A stretch of DNA of 26,656 bases from Bacillota bacterium (GCA_023411375.1 JAEYOW010000055.1:1-26656); one strand, 5' to 3'. Shown: positions 1 to 6,806, counted from the stretch's first letter. The notes: generated by a model not told the origin, from the sequence alone. Numbers and translations: made by a program.

Positions 1-66
1 CATGGTCTCTACTACCATTTGCTTGAACTCGGCTGTGTATCGCTTGTTTGCTACTCCCTTTGGCAT
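1..66 (-). CDS. IS3-family transposase OrfA, N-terminal fragment
   Basis: The minus-strand ATG at 66 opens a frame reading MPKGVANKRYTAEFKQMVVE up to the window edge. The K-R-Y-T-x-E-F-K start is the usual beginning of the HTH_Tnp_1 domain of IS3 OrfA proteins, which bind the terminal repeats; OrfB, the DDE catalytic part, would follow by frameshift outside the window. An AGGGG Shine-Dalgarno lies about 10 bases upstream of the ATG, inside the 3' arm of the 74-119 hairpin. The gene is cut only by the window edge; no damage is visible in the part seen. Confidence 0.8.
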   Translation of the reverse strand, partial: MPKGVANKRYTAEFKQMVVETM

Positions 67-73
67 AATAAAT

Positions 74-119
74 CACCCCTAATGTTAGTAGTATATCATA
101 CTGTCTAACATTAGGGGTG
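74..119. repeat. Inverted repeat at IS end that contains the transposase Shine-Dalgarno
   Basis: CACCCCTAATGTTAG at 74-88 is a perfect 15-base inverted copy of CTAACATTAGGGGTG at 105-119, and the 16-base spacer contains a further AGTAT/ATACT pair. In a minus-strand transcript entering from outside the element, the arm from 105-119 would pair with the arm carrying the OrfA Shine-Dalgarno. A transcript starting inside the spacer would lack the 5' arm and stay translatable. Confidence 0.75.
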
Positions 120-174
120 CAGTTCACCCTCCTGCCGCGCGGCATATTTATATACAGCATGAAAGGATATTTTT

Positions 175-333
175 ATGGATGAGAAACGGTCCGACTGTCC
201 ATGCAAGCGGAGCAAGTGCGCAAGGCATGGGAACTGCGCGGCATGCAAGACGCACCATCGCACCGAAAAAAAACGCCCCACAGCCTGCGAGCGTCTGGAG
301 GAAAAGAAGCGGCGCAAGCTGTCAAAAGCCTGA
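175..333 (+). CDS. 52-residue cysteine-rich small protein, putative zinc-binding
   Basis: The ATG at 175 follows AAAGGA at 162-167 and opens a 52-codon frame ending TGA at 331-333. The product begins MDEKRSDCPCKRSKCARHGN and carries Cys at 8, 10, 15, 21, 24 and 38 and His at 18, 27 and 28, a CxC-x4-C-x2-H-x2-C-x2-C-x2-HH pattern that looks like a compact zinc site. The C-terminal half is strongly basic (KKR and EEKKRRK stretches). From memory, small proteins with this CKRxKCxRHGxC pattern recur in Clostridia as unnamed hypotheticals; function is unknown. The gene is convergent with rpsR and shares the bidirectional terminator at 378-408. The IS end lies only about 50 bases upstream, so its native promoter may have been displaced. 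Good ribosome binding site and composition support a real gene. Confidence 0.7.
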   Translation: MDEKRSDCPCKRSKCARHGNCAACKTHHRTEKKRPTACERLEEKKRRKLSKA

Positions 334-377
334 GGGTATGTCTCCCCCATCTCCATCCCTCCTGCCATACAAACGGC

Positions 378-408
378 AAAACGCGTCCGGACAAGCCGGG
401 CGCGTTTT
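378..408. terminator. Bidirectional rho-independent terminator between the small Cys-rich gene and rpsR
   Basis: AAAACGCGTCCGG (378-390) pairs with CCGGGCGCGTTTT (396-408) around a 5-base loop, a 13-bp stem with one G-T pair. The A-run on one side and T-run on the other give a U-tract on both strands, which suits two genes converging here. Confidence 0.85.
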
Positions 409-436
409 GATTGAATACAATGAATCAGCTCAAGCT

Positions 437-691
437 TTATTCTACCGAGTAGGGCATCAAGGCGATGGCACGTGCGCGCTTGATGGCTTCGGAGAGCTGG
501 CGCTGATGCTTGGCGCAGTTGCCGCTCATACGGCGGGGCATGATCTTGCCGCGCTCATTAATGAAGCGGCGAAGGCGATTGATATCTTTGTAATCAATGT
601 ATTCGATCTTATCCACGCAGAAGCTGCACACCTTTCGGCGGGGCTTGCGTCCGCGGGGACGAGGCCTTCTTTCACCACGATCCTCAGACAT
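437..691 (-). CDS. rpsR: 30S ribosomal protein S18
   Basis: This 84-residue protein is a standard-length S18 of the small ribosomal subunit platform, where it pairs with S6. The core is easily recognised: a basic N-terminus, KVCSFC, the IDYKDINRLRRFINERGKI block at about residues 32-50, PRRMSGNCAKHQRQL and the KRARAIALMPY tail. The Cys pair (CSFC) plus a later Cys and His suggest the zinc-containing variety of S18. The start has a strong AAAGGAGG site. It is the last gene of the rpsF-ssb-rpsR operon, 60 bases after ssb, and is followed by the stem-loop at 378-408. Confidence 0.97.
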   Translation of the reverse strand: MSEDRGERRPRPRGRKPRRKVCSFCVDKIEYIDYKDINRLRRFINERGKIMPRRMSGNCAKHQRQLSEAIKRARAIALMPYSVE

Positions 692-751
692 GGGCTATAA
701 CCTCCTTTGGAAAATCATCAGGAAGCGGCTGCCAGGCAGTCCGCTATTTGT

Positions 752-1180
752 TTAAAAGGGCAGATCCTCGTCATCCACCTCTTGGAAGCCAGACTCGGCC
801 GCAGGGGCGGAGACAGACTGCGAAGGAGCGGAGGAAGGCGCGTACGCCGCGTCATCCGCACGCGAGGACAGAAATTCAACATCGTCGGCCTGTAGCTCCA
901 ACGTGTAGCGGGTGCCGCTGCCGTCCTTGGCCTCATATGTGCTTACGGACACAGGACCCACAACCGCTACCTTGCGTCCCTTTGCCAGATACTTCTGGCA
1001 GGTTTCACCCAGCTGACGCCAGGCGGTGACGCGGAAGAAATCGGCTTCGGGTTGATTGCTGTTTTGCGATGAACGGCGGCGGTTCACGGCCACAGTAAAC
1101 GAACAAACGTTGATTCCCGTGGATGTGGTGCGCAGCTCAGGATCGCGCGTGAGATTGCCGATGATGGTCAACTTATTCAT
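752..1180 (-). CDS. ssb: Single-stranded DNA-binding protein
   Basis: A 142-residue SSB that coats single-stranded DNA during replication, recombination and repair. The N-terminal OB-fold covers about residues 1-105, starting MNKLTIIGNLTRDPELR and including FTVAVNRR, FFRVTAWRQLGETC and YLAKGRKVAVVGPVS. A short Ser/Ala/Pro-rich linker leads to the acidic tip DDEDLPF, the conserved docking tail for partner proteins. The start has an AAAGGAGGGTG site. It lies 15 bases after rpsF and before rpsR, the universal arrangement that marks this as the chromosomal housekeeping copy. Confidence 0.97.
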   Translation of the reverse strand: MNKLTIIGNLTRDPELRTTSTGINVCSFTVAVNRRRSSQNSNQPEADFFRVTAWRQLGETCQKYLAKGRKVAVVGPVSVSTYEAKDGSGTRYTLELQADDVEFLSSRADDAAYAPSSAPSQSVSAPAAESGFQEVDDEDLPF

Positions 1181-1195
1181 TGCTCACACCCTCCT

Positions 1196-1615
1196 TTACT
1201 CAGCGGGCGTTTCAGCCGCTTCGGCGGCAGGCGCTTCCGTAACGGGAGCGGCCTCGGCAGAAGCTTCAGCAGGAGCGACGACAGGCGCTGCCACACGCAC
1301 GGGGCGGGGCTTCACGCTGTGCTTCTTCTCCTCAAGCTTGATGATCAGAGAACGCAGAATGTTCTCGTTGATGCCCATGTTGCGCTCGATCTCACGGGGC
1401 AGTTCAGCGGGAGCCTTGAAGGTCACCAACACATAGTAACCCTCGGGCTTGTCGTTGATGGGATACGCCAGACGGCGCTTGCCCCACGTTTCGTCAACCT
1501 TTTCAACCTCGCCACCGTTTTGCTTGATCAGCTCGGAAAACTTCTCGATCAATTCCTTGCGAGCGTTCTCCTCCACAGCGGTGTCGATGATGTAGGTCAG
1601 TTCATACCTATTCAT
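1196..1615 (-). CDS. rpsF: 30S ribosomal protein S6
   Basis: S6 of the small ribosomal subunit, first gene of the operon. The family fold is clear in residues 1-98: MNRYELTYIIDTAVEE at the start, the WGKRRLAYPINDKPEGYYVL segment near residues 44-63, and the ERNMGINENILRSLII helix near 79-94. At 139 residues it is longer than the usual ~95, because of an Ala/Glu/Pro-rich acidic tail of about 40 residues, an extension seen in a number of Clostridia and probably disordered. An AAGAGGAGGTG site precedes the ATG. Confidence 0.97.
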   Translation of the reverse strand: MNRYELTYIIDTAVEENARKELIEKFSELIKQNGGEVEKVDETWGKRRLAYPINDKPEGYYVLVTFKAPAELPREIERNMGINENILRSLIIKLEEKKHSVKPRPVRVAAPVVAPAEASAEAAPVTEAPAAEAAETPAE

Positions 1616-1642
1616 TACCTTTCACCTCCTCTTGGACTTATG

Positions 1643-1664
1643 GCGCCGCGTCAATGCGCGGCGC
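1643..1664 (-). promoter_or_regulatory. 5'-UTR hairpin of rpsF, possible S6:S18 autoregulatory site
   Basis: GCGCCGCG (1643-1650) and CGCGGCGC (1657-1664) form a perfect 8-bp stem with a 6-base loop in the rpsF leader, about 28 bases before the start codon. In many bacteria the S6:S18 complex represses its own operon through a hairpin leader; position fits, but I cannot confirm the conserved protein-binding element. Confidence 0.4.
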
Positions 1665-1683
1665 AAGGATGTGCCAATTAGAT

Positions 1684-1712
1684 ATTTTATCAGGTTATGA
1701 TGGTAATTGCAA
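1684..1712 (-). promoter_or_regulatory. Sigma-A-type promoter of rpsF-ssb-rpsR
   Basis: On the minus strand TTGCAA (1707-1712) is followed after exactly 17 bases by TAAAAT (1684-1689), placing transcription start roughly 60 bases upstream of rpsF. Confidence 0.7.
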
Positions 1713-1781
1713 GGGTTTGGACAAGTTTTTTTGACCTTTTTGTTCCGTAGATTGAAGAAAAAAGAGGCTGCCGCATTGGGA

Positions 1782-1811
1782 TTGTGCTTCATAACTACCT
1801 TATGATATACT
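1782..1811 (+). promoter_or_regulatory. Possible promoter of the HIT-family gene
   Basis: TTGTGC (1782-1787) and TATACT (1806-1811) are separated by 18 bases; an alternative pair is TTGGGA (1776-1781) with TATGAT (1801-1806) at 19 bases. Either would start transcription a few tens of bases before the gene. Sequence fit is moderate only. Confidence 0.4.
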
Positions 1812-1858
1812 AATTTAAACAACTGCTCAGCGAGAATATAGCTATAGGAGGGCGGAAT

Positions 1859-2314
1859 ATGTGCAATTGCTCTGTTTGCAAACGCATAGAAATGATAAAA
1901 AAGGACGAAAATCCGTACTTTGTAAAAGAATTAGACACTGGTTATGTTGTTTTGGGCGATTTTCAAAGGTTCAGAGGCTATACGATTTTCATTTGCAAGG
2001 AATGCGCTCCGGAATTACATTTTCTTGAAAGTGGCTTTCGGATTATGTTTTTGCAGGACATGGCGCTGGTTGCCGAAGCTGTTTTTAACGCCTTTCGGCC
2101 TGATAAGTTAAACTACGAATTGCTTGGCGTTGGAAACGCTGTTCATATGCACTGGCATTTTTTTCCACGTTTTGTCGGAGATACGCCCGAGCCTGGTCCT
2201 GTATGGCGGCTACCAGCGTCTGAACTCTATTCTGAAGCCTTTCGTCCAAGTGAGCAGAGATTGCATACGCTGAAAAATAGCCTGCGTATTGAATTAGAAA
2301 AACTGATGGGCTAA
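1859..2314 (+). CDS. HIT-family hydrolase/transferase
   Basis: A 151-residue protein with the histidine-triad signature HMHWHFFPRF near residues 96-105 (His 96, 98, 100), the nucleotide-binding and catalytic motif of HIT proteins, which hydrolyse or transfer nucleoside-monophosphate groups. The N-terminus has CNCSVCKR and a further C-x2-C near residues 46-49, suggesting a zinc-binding knuckle as in some HIT proteins. GDFQRFRGYTIFICK fits the upstream HIT fold. The start is set by AGGAGGG about 10 bases upstream. The gene is monocistronic by context, divergent from rpsF. The physiological substrate cannot be told. Confidence 0.85.
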   Translation: MCNCSVCKRIEMIKKDENPYFVKELDTGYVVLGDFQRFRGYTIFICKECAPELHFLESGFRIMFLQDMALVAEAVFNAFRPDKLNYELLGVGNAVHMHWHFFPRFVGDTPEPGPVWRLPASELYSEAFRPSEQRLHTLKNSLRIELEKLMG

Positions 2315-2469
2315 AGGTTTTTACCGGCGAACGGTCATCAATCAATGAACAAAGTCCTCTCACCCCGCATCACGACAAGCCCTGTTACGGAGCGTGTTAT
2401 CATTTATCAAACATCTCAAAAATCTTGTCGAAAAAGAGAAAAAAATTTCTGATAAAGATCGTTTCATTA

Positions 2470-2499
2470 TTGACAAATCCATGCAGTTTCCTGTAAAGT
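2470..2499 (+). promoter_or_regulatory. Promoter of uraA
   Basis: A consensus TTGACA (2470-2475) is followed after 18 bases by TAAAGT (2494-2499) with TG directly in front, an extended -10 type. It leaves a leader of about 80 bases. Confidence 0.65.
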
Positions 2500-2504
2500 A
2501 AGAA

Positions 2505-2584
2505 ATCGAGTGTTGAGGCACACGGCGCGATCAAAGCGCACCGTGCGTCTTTGCATGCACAAACATACAAAGGAGCATGCATCA
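2505..2584 (+). promoter_or_regulatory. Structured leader of uraA with the ribosome binding site in a hairpin loop
   Basis: The leader contains GTGT/ACAC (2510-2513 with 2520-2523) around a TGAGGC loop, a GC-rich imperfect hairpin through about 2550, and TGCATGC (2552-2558) pairing with GCATGCA (2575-2581) so that AAGGAG at 2570-2575 sits at the edge of the loop. I do not recognise a known pyrimidine riboswitch or a convincing PyrR site; translational control is an inference. Confidence 0.35.
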
Positions 2585-4000
2585 ATGAACGGTTTGACAA
2601 AACTGAACAATCTCCTGTTCCCCGGAGCGAGGACGTATGAAAAGGTCGGCACGGGCAAGGCGTTGGCCCTCGGCTTCCAGCACGCCTTCGCCATGAGCTG
2701 CGCCACAATTCTTGTCCCCTTGCTGACGGGCCTTGACGTGGGTGTCGCGCTTCTGGCCGCCGGTCTTGGCACGCTGATTTTCCACTTGTGCACGGGTGGA
2801 AAGAACCCCGTTTTTCTTGGCTCATCCTTTGCTTTTATCGCGGCGTTGTGCATTGTGATTGACAGCGCGGGCGGGCCGAATGATTTCGGCGCCAACCGTA
2901 CCGAGCAAATTCAAGTCGCCATGTGGGGAATCATGGGGGCGGGCGCGTTGTACCTGATCGTGGCGCTGCTCATCAAGCTTTGTGGTATCAGTTTCATTGA
3001 CAGGCTCTTTCCGCCTGTTGTGCGCGGTGTAGGCATCGCCATTATCGGTCTCAACCTCGCATCCGCCGCCATTAACAACATCCAGAACAACAACGGCTTT
3101 GCGCTGTACACCGCCGGCTATTACTGGAGCTGGGCGCTGGCGCTCATCACCTGCCTGACCGCCGTGCTGCTTTCAAGCTATGGCAAGGGAATGTTTAAGA
3201 TGGCGTCCATCGTAATAGCGCTAGGCACGGGCTATGTGCTCACCCTGGCCGTCACGCTGACAGGTGTCGCGCCTGAGGGGCTTATGAACCTATCCGCCAT
3301 AGGCGATCACGCGTGGATTGAGGTTCCCAGGCTGACGCTGCCTACATTTGACTTTGCCAACCGCGGCGCGCAAATTATGCGCGCGATCGGCATCATCTCC
3401 CCCATCGCCATCGTTACCATGGTGGAGCACGTTGGCGACGTATACGCCAACGGCGCGGTCGTAGGCCGCAACTTCACCAAAGATCCCGGCTTGCACCGTA
3501 CCATGATGGGCGATGGGTTGGCCACCATGGCTGCGGGCCTCATCGGCGGCCCGGCCAATACAACCTACTCCGAAAACACCGCCGTGCTTGCCGCCACCGG
3601 CAACTACAACCCTATGACGCTTCGAATCGCCGCGGTAATCGCCATTGCGCTTTCCTTCTTCGGCAAGGCCATTGGTATTGTGGAAACGGTGCCCAACTGC
3701 GTGCTGGGCGGCGCATGCATCGTGCTTTATGGCATGATCGCCTCGGTTGGCCTGCGCACCCTGGTTGAGAATCATGTTGACTTCACCAAGAACCGCAACC
3801 TCTGCATTGCCGCTATCATGCTGGTATTGGCTATGGGTGGCGCTGTTATAGGCGGAGAAAACTTTAGCTTCAGCGGCATTGGTCTGGGGATCATCGCCGG
3901 TATCCTGCTTAACTTGATTATGCCGGAAGGCAAAACGGTAAATAATCCCGGCCTCGTGGCCCACAGCGTGCCAGAAAACGAAATTGTTGAGGAGAAGTAA
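2585..4000 (+). CDS. uraA: Uracil permease, NCS2 (UraA) family
   Basis: A 471-residue integral membrane transporter that brings in uracil by proton symport. The sequence matches UraA closely: GFQHAFAMSCATILVPLLTG near the N-terminus, VFLGSSFAFIAAL, the substrate-site glutamate in TMVEHVGDV, and the second conserved glutamate in GGPANTTYSENTAV. Length and about 12-14 hydrophobic segments are normal. The ATG at 2585 is chosen over upstream starts because AAGGAG lies 9 bases in front and conserved sequence begins there. It has its own promoter and terminator. Uracil is the best substrate guess; a related nucleobase is possible. Confidence 0.93.
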   Translation: MNGLTKLNNLLFPGARTYEKVGTGKALALGFQHAFAMSCATILVPLLTGLDVGVALLAAGLGTLIFHLCTGGKNPVFLGSSFAFIAALCIVIDSAGGPNDFGANRTEQIQVAMWGIMGAGALYLIVALLIKLCGISFIDRLFPPVVRGVGIAIIGLNLASAAINNIQNNNGFALYTAGYYWSWALALITCLTAVLLSSYGKGMFKMASIVIALGTGYVLTLAVTLTGVAPEGLMNLSAIGDHAWIEVPRLTLPTFDFANRGAQIMRAIGIISPIAIVTMVEHVGDVYANGAVVGRNFTKDPGLHRTMMGDGLATMAAGLIGGPANTTYSENTAVLAATGNYNPMTLRIAAVIAIALSFFGKAIGIVETVPNCVLGGACIVLYGMIASVGLRTLVENHVDFTKNRNLCIAAIMLVLAMGGAVIGGENFSFSGIGLGIIAGILLNLIMPEGKTVNNPGLVAHSVPENEIVEEK

Positions 4001-4010
4001 CCTTATTCCT

Positions 4011-4041
4011 GGGGAATGCCGTATGCCGGCATTCCCCTTTT
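4011..4041 (+). terminator. Rho-independent terminator after uraA
   Basis: GGGGAATGCCG (4011-4021) pairs with CGGCATTCCCC (4027-4037), an 11-bp perfect stem, followed by TTTT. Confidence 0.9.
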
Positions 4042-4086
4042 AACAGCTTGTGGCGGAAGGCCTTACTACACAACAAAAAAAAATGA

Positions 4087-4115
4087 TTGACTAAAACGGG
4101 AAAACCTGCTATACT
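4087..4115 (+). promoter_or_regulatory. Strong promoter of the tRNA-Ser pair
   Basis: TTGACT (4087-4092) and TATACT (4110-4115) with a 17-base spacer, about 22 bases before the first tRNA. Confidence 0.85.
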
Positions 4116-4136
4116 AACTCTCGCTGGTTGCGACAT

Positions 4137-4225
4137 GGAGAGATGGCCGAGCGGTTGATGGCGCTGGTCTTGAAAACCAGTGATACCGAAAGGTACCGGG
4201 GGTTCGAATCCCTCTCTCTCCGCCA
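4137..4225 (+). tRNA. tRNA-Ser (anticodon UGA)
   Basis: An 89-base class II tRNA. The acceptor stem GGAGAGA pairs with TCTCTCC, the T-arm GGGGGTTCGAATCCC is intact and CCA is encoded. The anticodon stem CTGGT/ACCAG holds the loop CTTGAAA with anticodon TGA at 4171-4173. The long variable arm (CCGAAAGG region) is typical of serine. Confidence 0.96.
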
Positions 4226-4275
4226 GCATTTATTCTGAAATGGACAAATGCAAGGGCATATAGACCGTCCACCAT

Positions 4276-4366
4276 GGAGAAGTACCCAAGTGGCCGAAGG
4301 GGCTCCCCTGCTAAGGGAGTAGTATGGGAAACCGTAGCGAGGGTTCAAATCCCTCCTTCTCCGCCA
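4276..4366 (+). tRNA. tRNA-Ser (anticodon GCU)
   Basis: A 91-base class II tRNA with acceptor GGAGAAG/CTTCTCC, an encoded CCA, a long variable arm and anticodon stem CTCCC/GGGAG around the loop CTGCTAA, giving anticodon GCT. It lies 50 bases after the UGA isoacceptor and is probably co-transcribed with it. Confidence 0.96.
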
Positions 4367-4414
4367 AAAAGGTGTTTCAAAACGTTGAAATCCAACGATT
4401 TGAAACACCTTTTT
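4367..4414. terminator. Bidirectional terminator between tRNA genes and lysR
   Basis: A long stem pairs 4367-4381 (AAAAGGTGTTTCAAA) with 4399-4413, then after one mismatch CGTTG (4383-4387) with CAACG (4393-4397). U-tracts occur on both strands, so it can end the tRNA transcript and the converging regulator gene. Confidence 0.9.
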
Positions 4415-4439
4415 CATATTTTCCATCGATAGCGACAGG

Positions 4440-5306
4440 CTACATATCCGAGGATACATCAATCAACATTTTGACAAACGCCTTGGAGGCCTCGGTATGG
4501 ACATGGCTGGGGCTGTGATACAGGAACGTCTGCCTCTGCAACGATATTCCCTCGACGGGCAGCAAAACCACATCCGCGCTCAGGCGGTTCTGCCATGTCT
4601 TTGACGGGATATAGGCAACGCCGAGACCAACCTCCACATATTTCATGATATAGTACGGGTCCTCACAAACAATCATAACCGACGGCGAAAAATCAAGCTG
4701 CTCGGAAAGCTTGTGCAACGCGTAATCAAAGCTGTTGCTCTTTGCCAGCGTAATGAAGTCCGCCTTTCGAAGCAAAGCTCTTGGCATTACGGGTTGGCTG
4801 GCATACTCGCTTTTTGAAGAAACCAAAATCATAAACGTCTCATCCAACAGCAGTGTTTTTTGATAATTCAGCAGCCTCGGATCCTCCCGTGCAATGATAA
4901 GGTCAAAAGAGGTAAACTGCCTTTTTTCCAGGCTGTGCTCAAAGAGCAGCTCCACGTGAGGATAGGTTTGATGAAACCGCGACAGACATACCGACACCAT
5001 ATCCCGGTTTGCCAGTGCCAGAATGCTCAACTTTCCGTTAACATATCCCCGTCTGTCCGATAAGGCCCGTTTCGCGTTGTCCACCGAGGCGATCGCTTTG
5101 GAAATATAGGAGTAGAACAACCTGCCGTTTCCATTTAAAACAATGCTATTCCCGTAGCGGTCAAACAGCTTTGCATCCAGCTCGTTTTCCAGCTTCCGAA
5201 TTGTCTGCGAAATATTCGAAACCGGAACTCCGAACTCACCGGCGGTTTTTGTGAAATTCTGGGTTTCGGCGGCATGGGTAAAATAACGTAGCTGCAGCAA
5301 TTCCAT
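4440..5306 (-). CDS. LysR-family transcriptional regulator
   Basis: A 288-residue LTTR. The winged helix-turn-helix lies at residues 1-60, from MELLQLRYFTHAAETQNFT through VSNISQTIRKLENELDAKLF to LNGNGR. The rest is the two-lobed effector-binding domain with typical segments (KLSILALANRDM, DLIIAREDPRL, GLGVAYIPS). The start at 5306 is chosen because family alignment begins MELLQLRYF; the AAGGAGG lies 13 bases upstream, rather far, and a longer form starting at 5345 is possible. The gene is divergent from the sugar-uptake operon and probably controls it. LysR control of a CUT1 operon is less common than LacI, AraC or two-component control. The inducer is unknown. Confidence 0.9.
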   Translation of the reverse strand: MELLQLRYFTHAAETQNFTKTAGEFGVPVSNISQTIRKLENELDAKLFDRYGNSIVLNGNGRLFYSYISKAIASVDNAKRALSDRRGYVNGKLSILALANRDMVSVCLSRFHQTYPHVELLFEHSLEKRQFTSFDLIIAREDPRLLNYQKTLLLDETFMILVSSKSEYASQPVMPRALLRKADFITLAKSNSFDYALHKLSEQLDFSPSVMIVCEDPYYIMKYVEVGLGVAYIPSKTWQNRLSADVVLLPVEGISLQRQTFLYHSPSHVHTEASKAFVKMLIDVSSDM

Positions 5307-5398
5307 TTTAAACTTAATACCTCCTTGTAATTCGTAAAAAATCATAGCATATCAGCACCTTATGTTCAAGCATATGGTAAGCACATTTAATTTGATTA

Positions 5399-5427
5399 TT
5401 TACACAGAACTTTGAAAAATGTATGAT
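5399..5427 (+). promoter_or_regulatory. Promoter of the carbohydrate uptake operon
   Basis: TTTACA (5399-5404) and TATGAT (5422-5427) are 17 bases apart, about 70 bases before the binding-protein start. Upstream, AGCATAT occurs twice (5346-5352 and 5369-5375), possibly part of the LysR site. Confidence 0.6.
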
Positions 5428-5428
5428 G

Positions 5429-5473
5429 AGTATGAAAATAATCGTTAGTATGAAAAGCAGGATTGCTTTCATA
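5429..5473 (+). repeat. Repeated AGTATGAAAA boxes in the 5'-UTR of the uptake operon
   Basis: AGTATGAAAA occurs at 5429-5438 and again at 5447-5456, 18 bases later, and a third, inverted copy (GCTTTCATA, 5465-5473) pairs with the second to form a 9-bp hairpin with one bulged base. Placed just after the promoter, this could be an operator or an mRNA structure. Confidence 0.5.
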
Positions 5474-5498
5474 AATAAAAATGAAGAAAGGGATTCAA

Positions 5499-6770
5499 AT
5501 GAAAAAACTCTTATCCTGCATGCTCGTGTTGACGTTGGCTCTCTCCCTGTTTTCCAGTCCGGCCGTGGCCGAGGAGCACGCTCCTGTCACATTGGAAGTT
5601 TGTATTGTCGATACAAACTGGGCGGACGCATGGCTTGAAATGAAAGCTTCTTTTGAGAAACAGTATCCTTGGATTACGCTGGAATCCGTCGGCAGCGACC
5701 AGAATATTACCGAGTTCATTTCCGCCCGCATCGCGGCAAATGATTTGCCGGGCGTGATCAAGCTTACCATTTCGGATATTTATCTTGATATGATTGAAGG
5801 CGGTTTAATCAAGGACCTAACCGGCATGGAATGCGCCGCAAACGTTCCGGAAAAATTCACCAAGGCCTTCACCTATAATGATATTCTTGCCGGTATTACG
5901 CAGGGCGCGTCTTTTTCCGCACTATATGTAAACATGGACGCGCTTAAAGCTGCCGGCTGGGAAACGGTCCCGGCAAACTGGGATGAATTTTTGCAATGCT
6001 GCGCCGATATCAAGGAAAAGACGGAGTACGCCCCGCTTTTAATCAACGGCGATCACCATACCATTTGCTGGATGCTTTACGAGCTGATGCTCGCGAATTG
6101 TTTCCAGAGCCCGGAAGAAGCCGCAGCCTATGAGAGCGGCATGAAGGACGGCACATTTGATTTTACAAAATACCCTGAGGCAATTGAAAAGCTCAACCAG
6201 ATCATTCCGTTTTTGATGACCGGCAGCTCCACCACCACCCAGGATGACGCCGTTGCCATTATGGCCGAGGGCGGCGCGGCAATGCTGCTGGGCGGCAACT
6301 GGGTTTCCTCCGGCGCGCTGAGCGCCATCGACAAGCATTGCGGCCGCGAGGGCGCGGGCGTTGCGGTGTTCCCGCCGTTTAACGCTGCTGATAAGGAGCT
6401 GTGGATCAGCACGTCTACCGAAGTTGCTTTTGCGCTGACGCAGCAGAGCGACGAAGCGGTCGCGCAGGCCGCGGAGCTCTTTATGAATTGGGTGTTCAAG
6501 CCCGAAAACTTCAAGATTATTCAAAACGCCCGCGGGACCGTGCCGGTGCTTACCGATATGCCGATGGATATGATCGTTCTTCCGGAAGGCATTAAAGAGC
6601 TGGTATCCAGCGTTGGTACCCTCAATTCCATTCCCATGGGTTATAACCTGTATGGCGCGGAATTCAAGGATGCCGTTATGACAGCTTTGCGCGACGCGTA
6701 TGCGGGCAACGGCACGGTTGAGGACGCCGTTAAGACCATGAATACCGTTTTAGAGCGTTACGTGCGCTAA
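5499..6770 (+). CDS. Extracellular solute-binding protein, family 1 (sugar ABC transporter)
   Basis: A 423-residue periplasmic-type binding protein of a CUT1 importer. Residues 1-24 form a signal peptide ending in a signal-peptidase-I style AVA before EE; no lipobox cysteine is visible at the cleavage site, unlike most such proteins of monoderm Gram-positives. Family features include the FEKQYPWITLE segment near residue 50, DLPGVIKL, ALYVNMDALKAAGWETVPANWDEF near 145-168, and GGAAMLLGGNWV near 265, all typical of oligosaccharide-binding proteins. The ATG at 5499 is chosen over 5481 because AGAAAGGGA lies between them at proper distance. It heads the operon and is followed by a hairpin before the first permease. 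The substrate is unknown. Confidence 0.93.
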   Translation: MKKLLSCMLVLTLALSLFSSPAVAEEHAPVTLEVCIVDTNWADAWLEMKASFEKQYPWITLESVGSDQNITEFISARIAANDLPGVIKLTISDIYLDMIEGGLIKDLTGMECAANVPEKFTKAFTYNDILAGITQGASFSALYVNMDALKAAGWETVPANWDEFLQCCADIKEKTEYAPLLINGDHHTICWMLYELMLANCFQSPEEAAAYESGMKDGTFDFTKYPEAIEKLNQIIPFLMTGSSTTTQDDAVAIMAEGGAAMLLGGNWVSSGALSAIDKHCGREGAGVAVFPPFNAADKELWISTSTEVAFALTQQSDEAVAQAAELFMNWVFKPENFKIIQNARGTVPVLTDMPMDMIVLPEGIKELVSSVGTLNSIPMGYNLYGAEFKDAVMTALRDAYAGNGTVEDAVKTMNTVLERYVR

Positions 6771-6806
6771 AGGATTCCCTGTTATCATAAACTCCGAACA
6801 TACCAC

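Larger units (their letters stand above)
1..126 (-). mobile_element. End of an IS3-family (IS150-like) insertion sequence, continuing off the left edge
   Basis: Read on the minus strand, the element begins at position 126 with TGAACTGCACCCC, the style of terminal inverted repeat used by the IS150 group of the IS3 family, and runs off the window after 22 codons of OrfA. Only this one end is visible, so neither the element length nor the target duplication can be established. The terminal repeat is re-used just inside the element as an inverted copy (74-88 against 105-119). Confidence 0.8.

Noticed and set aside
179..700. Long plus-strand frame of 173 codons
   Set aside because: It runs over the small Cys-rich gene in another frame and then through rpsR antisense; its sequence is not protein-like and rpsR is certain.
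2505..2584. Known riboswitch or PyrR attenuator before uraA
   Set aside because: The leader is only about 80 bases, lacks a terminator/antiterminator pair, and the TGAGGC loop does not match the PyrR consensus convincingly.
3290..3964. 224-codon minus-strand frame
   Set aside because: Antisense of uraA with His/Gly-rich low-complexity sequence and no ribosome binding site.
4137..4366. tRNA-Ser genes as integration site of a mobile element
   Set aside because: No integrase and no repeat of the tRNA 3' ends was noticed in the window.
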